Assembly (NCBI GenBank): GCA_025357835.1 | Contig: JANYLM010000047.1 | Span: 1 to 44,645 of the forward strand | From: Gammaproteobacteria bacterium | GTDB taxonomy: Bacteria; Pseudomonadota; Gammaproteobacteria; Steroidobacterales; Steroidobacteraceae | Direction: 5' to 3' | Length of the DNA stretch: 44,645 nucleotides | Shown here: in pieces, positions 1-11,623 of the stretch | Layout of the letters: each line of letters begins with the position of its first letter | How positions within the stretch are numbered: the stretch's first letter is position 1 | Notes under the pieces: generated by a model | Databases searched by the model: none | Seen by the model: only the letters and a program-made list of their open reading frames with translations | What the model was told of the DNA's origin: nothing | Position numbers and translations under genes: made by a program

Positions 1-39
1 GTCACGGTACGATAGCCTGTTTTGCGCCAAAGTGGACCC

Positions 40-648
40 ATGTGGCGCCATCCCATTCTCAAGTTTGCTCTGCTGGCCTATATCGGCTGGGGAGCGTGGA
101 ATTGGTTTTCCACTCGCCCCTACCATCCGCCGGACGGCATACTTGCAGCGGATGATCCGCAGCAAAGCGATGTGCCGTATGGCGACAAAGTGCAAGTTGG
201 GCGCTGGAGTTTGACGGTTCGCGCTCGTTATCTGATCACCGCGCGCGTACTGGCCAGTGAAAGCTATCATTTCGACGCGCTGTCCGATCTGGTTCCGGAA
301 GACCTGGCCTTGGGCTGGGGCCCCATGTCAGACAATCGAATCCTGCGCAGCATCGACATTTCGCAATCCAATCGGTTCTACTACTGGCGAGTGCCCACCG
401 ACTCGCCCCTCGCCAAGGACTCGATCATCATCCATAGCGCTAATACGCATGTTATCCCGCAGACTTCGACGATTGCCAGACAGCTTTCGCGGTTGAGGCC
501 GGGTCAAGTCGTCACTCTGTCCGGCGAGCTGGTGGACGGCCTGCGCGACGACGGCATGTGGATCAAGACATCGCTGGTACGCAATGACACGGGAGGGGGG
601 GCGTGCGAAGTATTATTGGTCGACGACGTGACCACTCGGGCTAACTGA
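40..648 (+). CDS. Conserved membrane-anchored protein of unknown function
   Basis: A 202-residue protein with one N-terminal hydrophobic segment (about residues 6-22) and a larger non-membrane part, so probably anchored in the inner membrane facing the periplasm. I recognise it as a conserved uncharacterised proteobacterial family. Hallmarks visible here are an RPYHPPDG stretch after the membrane segment, a DLALGWGPMSD stretch near residue 95, FYYWRV, the SANTHVIP stretch and a C-terminal block with DTGGGACEV. The ATG at 40 was chosen over an upstream TTG at 22 because the hydrophobic segment follows directly. The next gene is convergent, with about 70 bases between the stops and no clear terminator. 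Its upstream neighbours lie outside the window. No function can be assigned. Confidence 0.8.
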   Translation: MWRHPILKFALLAYIGWGAWNWFSTRPYHPPDGILAADDPQQSDVPYGDKVQVGRWSLTVRARYLITARVLASESYHFDALSDLVPEDLALGWGPMSDNRILRSIDISQSNRFYYWRVPTDSPLAKDSIIIHSANTHVIPQTSTIARQLSRLRPGQVVTLSGELVDGLRDDGMWIKTSLVRNDTGGGACEVLLVDDVTTRAN

Positions 649-718
649 GCCGATGAGGTGCACGCGAGGCAATATCCCGGGCTTGCAGCGGTATAGCGAA
701 GTCCCGGCGGGGAGGACA

Positions 719-2743
719 CTATTGACCGGCGCTTGAATACACCTTCTTTCCCTGAAACCAGGTCGCCAAGACGTGAGTCCGGGCGATGTCTTCCGCGTGG
801 CCGGAGGCGGCCAACTGTAGGATATCTTGGTCGAGGGAAATAAAGTCGGCGGACTTACCGACTTCGAGCGATCCGGCCACCTGCTCACGGTGAAGAAAGC
901 GGGCGCCGTTGATGGTGTACGCGTCGATCACATCGCCTATGCTCACTGCCTGACCGATATTCTGAGGTTTCTGTCCCGGTATCCTCCGCGTCACTGCAAG
1001 CGCCATGTTCACGAACGGTTGCGGGTCCCGCGTGTTGACCGGCGCATCGGATCCGGCCACCAGTATTCCCCCGGCATCTTTGACGCTTTTGAACGGATAT
1101 ACGTTTCGCTCGTAATAGCCATTCGGAGCGTGCAGCGCCGCAAAACTATTCCCGATCACTTTATCGATGAACGGAACTACAGTCATATCGTACTCCGGCT
1201 CGGCATTGGCCCACGAATAGGTGAACGCAACGTACAAATGATCCTTACCGATTCGGGCGACATCGGACGGCTGCGCCAGTTGAACATGCGCTAATCCGTC
1301 CAGTTGGGTTGATATCCCATCGGCCGCGCGGGAGGCTTCTATTGCGTCGAGCACGGTCTTGAGGGTTCCGTCACTAATGACGTGAACGTGAAGCGCGAAG
1401 CCGGCGAGGTGGAATCGCTTGATGAACTCCTTAATGACAGCCGGATCATGCTGTAACTGACCGTAGGAAATCGTGCATTGACCAGGGTGAAAATGATTCG
1501 CTGCGGTGAATTCCGCCACTGCTTTGGGTTTGGCGTACTTGAGCTCATTGCTCCGCACCTCCTTGCAGACGTTCGAGTCGGTATCGACGTATCCCGTCAC
1601 CGTGAGCTTGCCCTGGCCATCCTTGCCGAAGATGGGCTGTTTATAGGGATTCAAGGCCAGGGTATTAGGCAAAGTGGGGGGCGTCGCATAGGGGTTGCCT
1701 TCCATGACCCCATCGCCAAAAAGTTTGACTACATCGGCGCGAATGAGCGGATCTGACGCATATTTAGCCCGGATTCTCTGGGCGTCGTTCAACATGCGGT
1801 CATAATCTACTTTGCCGTCGGCAGTCTTGATCTGTTCGGGGTCATAGAATTGAGCGAGAGTCGCTCGAACAGTGAGCGCGCCTTCTCGTTCCAGCGCGTC
1901 GTACAAATCGAATACTCGAGGCGCCACCAACGCATCCATGACTCCGGTGATTCCCGCGGCATTGAGCAGACGCGGCAGCTGCGCTCGGGCCTTCATCGAT
2001 GCGTCAAACTCCGCCCCTAGAATGTCGGGGGCCTGTACCAGCCCGCGTGCATCTTCGTTGACAGCACCGTTCGGATTGCCATCGGCATCGACGCCGATGA
2101 ACTTAGTGTATGCGCCAAAATCCTTCGCTAATGTCGACTTGGACAATCCAACTACACCGCCCGCGGCATTCCTCGCTCTGGCCAATCCAACGCTATTGAA
2201 CGCTCCATGATGGCCGTCGTTTCCCAGTAGTTGTATGGCGACGGTCTTGGATGCCTCGTCCAGAGCTTCACGCAGGGTTTGATATTCGGCACCGGGTTGA
2301 TTACCGTCGGAGAAATTCCACTGATGCACGTTCAGCCAACCTCCCTCCGGCACTTTGAACCGGTCGACACAGCCGCGAACAAACACGGAAAGTTCGCGCA
2401 GCGTCTTTTCTCGGCTATCAAGATCGCAAGCCTTGACAGGAATAATGCCGATAGGATGAATATGCGAATCGAATAGGCCGGGTAAAACCAACCGCCCCCC
2501 AAGCTGCTCGACGGTCGTCTGGGGCCCAATCCATTGCTTCGCATCGGTGGCGGAACCGACGAAGATGATTTTCTTATCTCGAACGGCTAATGCTTCGGCG
2601 GTGGATCGTAGCTTGTCCACGGTGTAGATCTTTCCGCCTGTCAGGACCAGATCGGCGGGGGCGGGCGTATCCGCAAAGACATACGGCGAAACAGTCAGTG
2701 TGAGAAGCGCCGCAATCGCGCCGCGATAACGAAAAATATGCAT
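719..2743 (-). CDS. Exported amidohydrolase family 3 (YtcJ-like) metallohydrolase
   Basis: A 674-residue protein with a signal peptide (hydrophobic stretch ending VFADTPA), then an amidohydrolase superfamily barrel. Metal-site motifs can be seen: FDSHIHP near residue 93, a KLFGDG strand in the middle, an HVHVISDG segment, GLAHVQL, and GSDAPV near the C-terminus, which carries the usual metal-binding aspartate. It probably hydrolyses a C-N or ester-like bond in the periplasm, but the substrate cannot be read. At 674 residues it is longer than the usual 550 or so. The extra length lies between the central strand and the HVH segment and contains two cysteines. The ATG at 2743 follows GGGGA at good spacing and starts the signal peptide; an ATG at 2755 is the alternative. 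It is 86 bases downstream of ligC on the same strand and could be read from the lig operon. Confidence 0.85.
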   Translation of the reverse strand: MHIFRYRGAIAALLTLTVSPYVFADTPAPADLVLTGGKIYTVDKLRSTAEALAVRDKKIIFVGSATDAKQWIGPQTTVEQLGGRLVLPGLFDSHIHPIGIIPVKACDLDSREKTLRELSVFVRGCVDRFKVPEGGWLNVHQWNFSDGNQPGAEYQTLREALDEASKTVAIQLLGNDGHHGAFNSVGLARARNAAGGVVGLSKSTLAKDFGAYTKFIGVDADGNPNGAVNEDARGLVQAPDILGAEFDASMKARAQLPRLLNAAGITGVMDALVAPRVFDLYDALEREGALTVRATLAQFYDPEQIKTADGKVDYDRMLNDAQRIRAKYASDPLIRADVVKLFGDGVMEGNPYATPPTLPNTLALNPYKQPIFGKDGQGKLTVTGYVDTDSNVCKEVRSNELKYAKPKAVAEFTAANHFHPGQCTISYGQLQHDPAVIKEFIKRFHLAGFALHVHVISDGTLKTVLDAIEASRAADGISTQLDGLAHVQLAQPSDVARIGKDHLYVAFTYSWANAEPEYDMTVVPFIDKVIGNSFAALHAPNGYYERNVYPFKSVKDAGGILVAGSDAPVNTRDPQPFVNMALAVTRRIPGQKPQNIGQAVSIGDVIDAYTINGARFLHREQVAGSLEVGKSADFISLDQDILQLAASGHAEDIARTHVLATWFQGKKVYSSAGQ

Positions 2744-2829
2744 GAATATCCCCATTGGTCGACTTGCGACAGGTTGAATTACGGTAGAGACGATAGCCGC
2801 ACTGCCGGGCGCTTAGAAGTCGTCGGCCA

Positions 2830-5024
<2,195 letters not shown>

Positions 5025-5028
<4 letters not shown>

Positions 5029-5945
5029 GCAGGGATCTCCGCGCGACGAATTTCTTGGCGCACGATGTCGCGGATCACCTCGACCGCCTTGCGCATCAGG
5101 GGGCTTTTGGGCCGCTGCGCCGAGATGGCGATGCACAGCGATGTCTTTAAGGTGGGCGCGAGTATGGGCTTGACCTGCACTGCATCGACCCATGGCGTGG
5201 ATCGCACTGCATTCATGGGCAGTACCCCAAAACCATGGCCTTGCCGAACCAAATCGATGACCGCGGGAATGCATTCTATTTCGTGCGCCACACGGATCTT
5301 GCGCTCGACGCTTGCCAGCGCATTTTCAACCGACATGCGTATGGAATGTGGGCGACTCGGAATAATGAGCGGGTAGTCGGCGAGTTCGGTAAGAGTGATG
5401 GACTTGCGTGCCTTGACCTTCGGTTTGAGCGCAAGCGGCGCGATCAGAAACAGCTGATCGTCCAGCAGGGGTTGTAATTCGAGGCTGGGCGAGGCGGGCG
5501 CGTTGTAAACCAGAGCGCAGTCGACCCTACCGATATTCAACCATTCGAGCATGTAGGCAGACAAGCCCTCGACGGTGGCGAGACTGGCGTTGGGCAGCAG
5601 CCGACCGAAGGCCTTGACCAGCGGAACCGTGACGCTGCGTCCCAGACTCGGCGGCAACCCCAGCACGAAATGACCCGAGTCGCCGTTTTTCTGCTCCTCG
5701 AGTTCCTGACGGGCTCGGCCCACTTGCATCAGAATGCCGCGAGTGTGTTCCAGCAGGCGAGTGCCGGCCTCGGTCAGCACCACTCCACGACCGTTACGGT
5801 CGAATAGATTCTGGCCCAGTTCGACTTCCAGTTGTCGTACCTGGCGGCTCAGCGCCGGTTGCACCACGGATAGAAACGAGGCGGCGCGCGTGAAGCTGCC
5901 TAACTCCGCGACGTGGCGAAAATACTCGAGCTGTTTCAGATCCAT
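5025..5945 (-). CDS. LysR-family regulator of the protocatechuate 4,5-cleavage genes
   Basis: A 306-residue LysR-type transcriptional regulator. The winged helix-turn-helix occupies about residues 1-60 (LEYFRHVAELGSFTRAA, then VQPALSRQVRQLE), followed by a periplasmic-binding-protein-like effector domain of about 200 residues. It is divergent from galD-ligK-ligI-ligJ across about 108 bases, the classical LysR arrangement. It is also the first gene of the ligABC operon, overlapping ligA by four bases. It probably responds to a pathway intermediate such as protocatechuate or a ring-cleavage product, by analogy with LigR. The effector is inferred only from position. Confidence 0.9.
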
Positions 5946-6053
5946 GCGCCGCTTCGGTTCACGATCTATGCCGAATTGTTATAACAGGTATGTAGCTCAT
6001 TACTTGATAGTATACGTGATCGTCGGCGCGGTCGAATGTCCCGAGCGGAATTT
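5946..6053. promoter_or_regulatory. Divergent lysR / galD control region
   Basis: About 108 bases between the divergent starts of lysR and galD, more AT-rich than the flanking genes. It holds a perfect 8-base palindrome GTTATAAC at 5978-5985 and a GTATAC at 6010-6015, in a stretch (TTGATAGTATACGTGAT) with partial dyad symmetry. These are reasonable candidate LysR contacts serving both operons. I could not define a convincing sigma-70 promoter on either strand. Confidence 0.4.
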
Positions 6054-7124
6054 ATGCAGCGATCCATTCCCTGTCTCTTTATGCGCGGCGGAACCTCACG
6101 AGGTCCGTTCTTCCTGGAAAGCGATTTGCCCTCGGGCGTGGCGCAGCGCGACGCGATCCTGTTGTCGGTGATGGGTTCGCCCGATGTGCGCCAGATCGAC
6201 GGGATGGGCGGCGCGGATCCCTTGACCAGCAAGGTCGGCATAGTCCGACCCGGTCAGACCGCGGGGGTCGATTTGGAATTTCTGTTTGCCCAAGTGTCCG
6301 TCAAGGAGGCGCTGGTCGACACCACCCCCAATTGCGGCAATATGCTGGCGGCGGTGGTGCCCTTCGGCCTCGAGACAGGACTGGTGAAAGCTACGGGCGA
6401 TGTCACCACATTGCGAGTACTGACGCGCAACACCGGAACCTTGAGCGATATCCAGGTACGAACTCCGGGAGGTAGTATCGAGTACTCGGGTGAAGCCCGC
6501 ATCGACGGCGTGCCGGGGTCGGCCGCACCCGTCAATATCAGTTTTCTGGAGACGGCGGGGTCGGTGTGCGGTGCGCTGCTGCCCACAGGGCGCCTCGTAG
6601 ATCGGTTCAACGGCGTCGATGTCACGTGTATCGACAATGGCATGCCCGTGGTGCTCATGGCTGCCGACGCATTGGACGTAACGGGTTATGAGACCCGCGA
6701 TGAACTCAACGCCAACACCGCGCTTAAGCTAAGGATCGAATCGATTCGCCTGCAGGCGGGCCTCGCGATGAATCTGGGCGATGTGACCAAGAAGGTCGTA
6801 CCGAAAATGTGTTTGGTGGCTAGACCGAGGGCGGGCGGGCAGATTTGCACGCGCACCTTCATCCCGCGCGACTGCCATTCTGCCGTGGGGGTATTGGGCG
6901 CGGTAACGGTGGCCACGGCCGCCGTGCTTCCGGGCAGTGTCGCGAATCGTTATGCCGAGGTACCGGCCAGCCTCACTAAGACCGTTTCGGTGGAACACCC
7001 GAGCGGCGAATTTAGTGTGATTCTAACCATGAACGCGGCGCAGCCCACACAGGTTCTGCAAGCCGCGCTGCTGCGAACCGCGCGGCTCATCATGCGCGGC
7101 GAAGTATTCGTATCTAACCAATGA
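6054..7124 (+). CDS. galD: 4-oxalomesaconate tautomerase, PrpF family
   Basis: A 356-residue PrpF-fold isomerase, related to GalD of Pseudomonas and LigU of Sphingobium, which shift the double bond of 4-oxalomesaconate so the hydratase can act. The N-terminus shows the PrpF signature (IPCLFMRGGTSRGPFF), then GGADPLTSKVGIV and the DTTPNCGNMLA block with the conserved cysteine. I prefer the ATG at 6054, which follows GAGCGG and begins just before the conserved block; an ATG at 6036 would add six residues. It is first in the rightward operon, 17 bases before ligK. PrpF relatives also include 2-methylaconitate isomerase, but no methylcitrate genes are nearby, so the lig context decides. Confidence 0.88.
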   Translation: MQRSIPCLFMRGGTSRGPFFLESDLPSGVAQRDAILLSVMGSPDVRQIDGMGGADPLTSKVGIVRPGQTAGVDLEFLFAQVSVKEALVDTTPNCGNMLAAVVPFGLETGLVKATGDVTTLRVLTRNTGTLSDIQVRTPGGSIEYSGEARIDGVPGSAAPVNISFLETAGSVCGALLPTGRLVDRFNGVDVTCIDNGMPVVLMAADALDVTGYETRDELNANTALKLRIESIRLQAGLAMNLGDVTKKVVPKMCLVARPRAGGQICTRTFIPRDCHSAVGVLGAVTVATAAVLPGSVANRYAEVPASLTKTVSVEHPSGEFSVILTMNAAQPTQVLQAALLRTARLIMRGEVFVSNQ

Positions 7125-7141
7125 TGTGAAAGGGTGCTGCC

Positions 7142-7861
7142 ATGATAGGACGATCGGGGATAGCGGTTAGACACGTGGTGCGCGCCGATGCTGCCAGCGT
7201 CGCGACGCTTGCGGAATATGGTGTCGCCACGGTGCACGAGGCGATGGGTCGGGTAGGGCTGCTGGATACTTATATGCGACCTATTTACCCGGGTGCCAAG
7301 GCCTGCGGCACGGCGCTCACCATCTTTGCCCATCCCGGCGACAATTGGATGCTGCACGTCGCCGCCGAGATGCTGCAGCCGGGCGACGTAGCCGTGCTGG
7401 GAACCTCCTCCGATAATACCGACGGCATGTTCGGAGATCTACTCGCGACCTCATTCCGTGCGCGCGGCGCGCAGGCGCTGGTGACCGATGCCGGCTGCCG
7501 CGATACCGGGGAGCTGCGCGACATTGGATTTCCGGTATGGGCGAAGGCCGTGCATGCCAAAGGCACTGTTAAGGCCACGCTCGGGTCGGTCAATACACCG
7601 ATCGTTTGCGCCGGAGCCCTGGTGCATCCGGGCGATGTGGTGATCGCGGATGACGACGGCGTGGTAATCGTGCCCAAGCTGCAGGCGGGCAGAGTCGCCG
7701 CTGCCGCATCGGCGCGCGAGGCGAAGGAGGCGGGGAATCGCAAGCGCTTCGCAGCGGGAGAACTGGGGCTCGATGTGTACGGCATGCGTGAATCTCTTGC
7801 CAAGGCCGGTTTGAGGTATTTCGAAGATGAAGCAGCCTGGCAGCGGGATCTTCTGAAATGA
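7142..7861 (+). CDS. ligK: 4-carboxy-4-hydroxy-2-oxoadipate aldolase / oxaloacetate decarboxylase
   Basis: A 239-residue class II aldolase of the RraA-like fold. It splits 4-carboxy-4-hydroxy-2-oxoadipate into pyruvate and oxaloacetate, the last step of the pathway, and such enzymes usually also decarboxylate oxaloacetate. Family signatures are ATVHEAMGRVGLLD near residue 28, GDLLATSFRARGAQ near residue 99 and VTDAGCRDTGELR near residue 115. The Arg-Asp pair in that last stretch is the metal and substrate site. GAAAGG lies at good distance before the ATG. Its last four bases overlap the ligI start (ATGA). Length and motifs match LigK/GalC better than the ribonuclease regulator RraA, which is about 160 residues. 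Confidence 0.93.
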   Translation: MIGRSGIAVRHVVRADAASVATLAEYGVATVHEAMGRVGLLDTYMRPIYPGAKACGTALTIFAHPGDNWMLHVAAEMLQPGDVAVLGTSSDNTDGMFGDLLATSFRARGAQALVTDAGCRDTGELRDIGFPVWAKAVHAKGTVKATLGSVNTPIVCAGALVHPGDVVIADDDGVVIVPKLQAGRVAAAASAREAKEAGNRKRFAAGELGLDVYGMRESLAKAGLRYFEDEAAWQRDLLK

Positions 7862-8751
7862 CTGCCGCTGCGAAAAATCCGCTGAAAAGCTGCTTGCCTC
7901 CCGATCCGAATCCGATCAAGCCCTTCCTAAACTTGCCCTCCGGCGCCTGCGATGCGCACTGTCATGTCTTTGGACCGGCGAGCAAGTTTCCCTACGCTGC
8001 GGATCGCAGCTATACGCCACCCGACGCTCCGGTGGAGAACCTGCGCCGATTGCACGCTCGGCTCGGCGTGTCTCGCGCGGTCATCGTTCACGCGAGCTGC
8101 CATGGCACGGACATGGCGGTGACCTTGGACGCCATCGCGTCGAGCCACGGCAGCTATCGCGGCGTTGCCTGTGTCGACGATGCGGTATCGGACCAACAAT
8201 TGCAGGCCCTGCACGAGGGCGGAATTCGCGGTATTCGGTTCAATTTCGTCAAGCACTTGGGCGGCGTCCCGGACCTCGACGTGTTCCACCGCTTGGTGGC
8301 GCGGGTCAAGCCCCTGGGATGGCATGTGGTGCTGCATTTCGATGCCGAAGACATTTTGGCGCAGCAGGACCTTTTGAGCCGAATCGACGTGCCCTTCATC
8401 ATCGACCATATGGGGCGCGTTAAAGCGGCCGACGGCCTCGGCCAGCGCCCATTCGAGTCATTGCTGAATCTGTTCCGCGACAATCCGCTGGCATGGGTCA
8501 AGGTTTGCGGTTCGGAACGCGTGTCCGTGGGCAAACGGCCGTTTCGGGATGCGGCGCCGTTTGCGCGCGCTCTAATCGCGGTGGATTCGCAGCGCATTCT
8601 CTGGGGTACAGATTGGCCGCATCCGAATATCACTAAGGACATGCCCAATGACGGAGAACTGGTCGATCTATTCACAGAAATCTGCCCGGACCCGACGACT
8701 AGACAGGAGATCTTGGTGGATAACCCAACCCGCATGTATTGGGCCGACTAA
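7858..8751 (+). CDS. ligI: 2-pyrone-4,6-dicarboxylate lactonase
   Basis: A 297-residue amidohydrolase-superfamily lactonase that opens 2-pyrone-4,6-dicarboxylate to 4-oxalomesaconate. The barrel begins with GACDAHCHVFGP (residues 24-35), followed by a FNFVKHLGG strand, FIIDHMGR, and WGTDWPHPN near residue 245. The aspartate of that last motif is the catalytic residue in LigI, which is unusual in needing no metal. The protein starts with about 20 polar residues before the barrel. It is coupled to ligK by a four-base overlap and lies 14 bases before ligJ. The pairing of LigC and LigI shows that the route runs through the pyrone. Confidence 0.94.
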   Translation: MTAAAKNPLKSCLPPDPNPIKPFLNLPSGACDAHCHVFGPASKFPYAADRSYTPPDAPVENLRRLHARLGVSRAVIVHASCHGTDMAVTLDAIASSHGSYRGVACVDDAVSDQQLQALHEGGIRGIRFNFVKHLGGVPDLDVFHRLVARVKPLGWHVVLHFDAEDILAQQDLLSRIDVPFIIDHMGRVKAADGLGQRPFESLLNLFRDNPLAWVKVCGSERVSVGKRPFRDAAPFARALIAVDSQRILWGTDWPHPNITKDMPNDGELVDLFTEICPDPTTRQEILVDNPTRMYWAD

Positions 8752-8765
8752 CTCAAGGGATACAC

Positions 8766-9782
8766 ATGATCATCGACTGCCATGGTCACTACACTACCGC
8801 CCCCGCCGCGTTGCAGAAATTCCGTGACGAGCAAATCGCGGGACTGAAGGCGAATATCGACGTTCCCTCGAGCGCGAATACAAGAATCAGCGACGATGAG
8901 ATTCGCGACAGCTTGGAAAATGCCCAGCTGAAGCTGCAGCGCGCGCGCGGCACGGACTTGACGATATTCTCGCCGCGTGCGTCGGCCATGGCGCACCACA
9001 TCGGCAATGAAACCACCAGCCGCCGCTGGACTGAAGCGTGCAACGATCTGATCCATCGTGTGGTATCGCTGTACCCACAAAATTTCATCGGCGTCTGTCA
9101 ATTACCGCAGTCGCCCGGGGTGGCGCCAGTGAACAGCGCCGCCGAACTGGAACGCTGCGTCACCGAGCTGGGATTCGTCGGCTGCAATTTGAATCCCGAT
9201 CCTTCCGGAGGCCATTGGACCTCACCGCCGCTAACCGACAGGCATTGGTATCCGCTGTACGAGAAAATGGTGGAGCTCGATGTGCCCGCCATGGTGCATG
9301 TGAGCGCCTCCTGCAACCCGAATTTCCACGCCACCGGCGCGCACTACATCAACGCCGATACCACCGCTTTCATGCAGTTTCTTAGCGGCGACTTGTTCGC
9401 CGACTTTCCGACATTGCGATTCATCATTCCGCATGGCGGCGGGGCGGTTCCGTATCACTGGGGCCGCTACCGCGGACTGGCGCAGGACATGAATCGTCCC
9501 CCACTTAAGGACTACCTGCTGAAAAACGTATTCTTCGATACTTGTGTCTATCATTTGCCGGGCATTGAGCTACTGCTCAAGGTTATACCGGTGGACAACA
9601 TCATCTTCGGTTCGGAGATGGTGGGCGCCGTGCGCGGCATCGACCCTGAGAGTGGTGATTACTTCGACGACACCAAAAGCTACTTGGATGCACTCCTCAA
9701 ATGCGACGCCGATCGCCACAAGATATTCGAAGGCAATGCGCGCCGGGTGTTTCCGCGGCTGGATGCCAAGCTGGCGCGGTGA
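8766..9782 (+). CDS. ligJ: 4-oxalomesaconate hydratase, amidohydrolase type
   Basis: A 338-residue amidohydrolase-superfamily hydratase that adds water to 4-oxalomesaconate to give 4-carboxy-4-hydroxy-2-oxoadipate. It begins with the metal motif IIDCHGHYTTAP (residues 2-13), has MVHVSASCNP and FIIPHGGGAVPYHWGR in the middle and GSEMVGAVRGIDP near the end, all typical of LigJ. It is unrelated to the GalB-type hydratase of Pseudomonas. The ATG at 8766 follows AAGGGA at 8755-8760; an upstream in-frame ATG at 8739 lies inside ligI and was rejected. It is the last gene of the rightward operon, 54 bases before a convergent amidohydrolase gene. Confidence 0.94.
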   Translation: MIIDCHGHYTTAPAALQKFRDEQIAGLKANIDVPSSANTRISDDEIRDSLENAQLKLQRARGTDLTIFSPRASAMAHHIGNETTSRRWTEACNDLIHRVVSLYPQNFIGVCQLPQSPGVAPVNSAAELERCVTELGFVGCNLNPDPSGGHWTSPPLTDRHWYPLYEKMVELDVPAMVHVSASCNPNFHATGAHYINADTTAFMQFLSGDLFADFPTLRFIIPHGGGAVPYHWGRYRGLAQDMNRPPLKDYLLKNVFFDTCVYHLPGIELLLKVIPVDNIIFGSEMVGAVRGIDPESGDYFDDTKSYLDALLKCDADRHKIFEGNARRVFPRLDAKLAR

Positions 9783-9836
9783 TCGCCGGCGGCGCCGCGC
9801 CTGCAGCGCATGCCGGTATTGAGGTTTCGCAGGCCT

Positions 9837-11552
9837 TCAGTGAGTGGCGGTGTAAACGATCTTGCCGCCCACCATGGTCGTCACCACCTGCGTCTTGCCG
9901 ATGGTCTCGAGCGGCGCTGTGAAAATATCCTGCGACAGCACCGCAAGATCCGCCAGCTTGCCCACTTCCAGCGTGCCGACCTGCTTATCGGAGAAAGCCG
10001 CGAAGGCGGAGCCTTGGGTATACGCACGAACCGAATCGGCCACGCTGATCCGTTCCTCGGGAACGTAGCTGGCCCCGGTAACTGCCGCACCGCCTTGAGC
10101 CGCGCCGTCCAACGGCACGCCGGCTATATTGGCAGTGTCGGCTGATTTCCAAGCCTGCCGAGTGGCAGCCTCTTGAATCGAAATGAAGGGGCTGGGCGGC
10201 CAGGTGCATGGCCAGTCACTGCCGAAGGCGAGGACGGCACCGCTTGCCTGCAAACTGTGCCATCGATCGGACGGTACATTGTCGGTCGGATCGAGATTGA
10301 GGCCGTCTTCGCCGCAGCAGAAAGTAGGCTGCATGCCGGCAATCACCGAGAGTTTGGCGAACCGCGGCAAGTCGACCGCGTCCACCTCATCCGCGTGTTC
10401 GATACGCAGCCGGCGATCATGCGAGCCGTGCGCCTGCTCCAGGCGTTCGTATGTATCCAGAATCATGTGCACAGAATCCGCGCGCAGGGCATGCGTCATG
10501 ATCTGATAACCGCGCGAATCGAGTTCCATGACCAGAGCCTCGTAATCACGCGGCGTATACACCAGGGGAGGTATCATTCCGGTGCCGCCATCGGCAAAAA
10601 ATTTCACCAAATTTGCGGACACCCAGTCATCGTGATAAAGCCGCCGTGCCTGATCGAGGTCGGCCAGGAAGCTCGGGGTCAGATGGTGCTGCACGGCGAC
10701 CGAGCCGAAGCTGGTGCGCGTCCGAACGGTGAGCGCGCCGCGATCGCGCAGAGTGCCGTATAATTCTATTTCAGCCAGATCGCCGGTGGCGTTGACGACG
10801 CTGGTGATGCCCATACTGTTCAAGTAATGGGTCGCGGCCTGAACCATGGCCAGCTTCTCATCCTGCGGCACGCGGACGGCAACCGCTCGGGCGGCCGGTT
10901 GCATACCGGCTTCGAGCAGTACCCCGCTCGGATGCCCGCTAGCGTCGCGAATCACGCCGCGCTCCTCGTCGCGGTCAGCCAGCGGTTCATCGGTGATGCC
11001 GGCCATTTTCAATGCGGCGGAGTTCAACCACAGCGCATGTTCAGAGGTGTTGTGCACCACGACTGGACGATCTGCCACGGCGCGGTCGAGCAGTGCATGC
11101 GTGGGCGTCGCCGGCGGCACGCTGGCGAAATCCGCTCGCGCGAACAGCACGGCGTCGTGGGGATGCGCCGCCGCGTAGGACTTTAGACGCTCGATCAGCA
11201 CGTCGGCCTTCTCCGGCGTGATGCTGGCCTCCGGAGTGGACAGATTCAAACCGTGCAGCGCATAGGCGCCATAGAGCAAATGGACATGTGAATCGACGAT
11301 GCCGGGAATAACGGTTTGTCCATGTAGGTCGATCACCTTGGCCTGACTGCCGCGATGTTTCAAGACGGCAGCGTCGGTGCCGACAGCCTCGATACGCGAT
11401 CCATTGACGGACAGAGCCGAGGCCCAGGGTGCTTTGGGGTTACCCGTGTAGATGTGTCCGTGAATGAATAGCGTGTCGCCAGCCAGCACCGGACCGGCCC
11501 AACCTAACGCCATCAACACAGTGCAAACAGTTATTTGTCCAATCAGCTTCAT
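9837..11552 (-). CDS. Exported amidohydrolase family 3 (YtcJ-like) metallohydrolase
   Basis: A 571-residue exported protein. A signal peptide ends at about residue 24 (GPVLAGDT), followed by a YtcJ-like amidohydrolase. Metal-site motifs are VDSHVHLLYG near residue 86, the LVKFFADGGTG strand, MTHALRADS, RIEHADEVD, and GSDWPCTWPP near residue 450. It is of normal length for the family, unlike the paralogous gene at 719-2743, with which it shares layout and the exported state. The substrate is unknown. It is convergent with ligJ, so it is not part of the lig operon. It lies about 70 bases beyond an alpha/beta hydrolase gene on the same strand and may be read together with it. Confidence 0.85.
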   Translation of the reverse strand: MKLIGQITVCTVLMALGWAGPVLAGDTLFIHGHIYTGNPKAPWASALSVNGSRIEAVGTDAAVLKHRGSQAKVIDLHGQTVIPGIVDSHVHLLYGAYALHGLNLSTPEASITPEKADVLIERLKSYAAAHPHDAVLFARADFASVPPATPTHALLDRAVADRPVVVHNTSEHALWLNSAALKMAGITDEPLADRDEERGVIRDASGHPSGVLLEAGMQPAARAVAVRVPQDEKLAMVQAATHYLNSMGITSVVNATGDLAEIELYGTLRDRGALTVRTRTSFGSVAVQHHLTPSFLADLDQARRLYHDDWVSANLVKFFADGGTGMIPPLVYTPRDYEALVMELDSRGYQIMTHALRADSVHMILDTYERLEQAHGSHDRRLRIEHADEVDAVDLPRFAKLSVIAGMQPTFCCGEDGLNLDPTDNVPSDRWHSLQASGAVLAFGSDWPCTWPPSPFISIQEAATRQAWKSADTANIAGVPLDGAAQGGAAVTGASYVPEERISVADSVRAYTQGSAFAAFSDKQVGTLEVGKLADLAVLSQDIFTAPLETIGKTQVVTTMVGGKIVYTATH

Positions 11553-11623
11553 GAACGTTCCCCCCTATGTTCAAAAAGTATAACCAGAATGAGGACGGAT
11601 GTGGGTATTTGCCCACGAGCGGT

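Noticed and set aside
5029..5274. N-terminal extension of ligA
   Set aside because: Lies within lysR, is not LigA-family sequence, and the ATG at 5028 is placed as in the family with an ATGA overlap.
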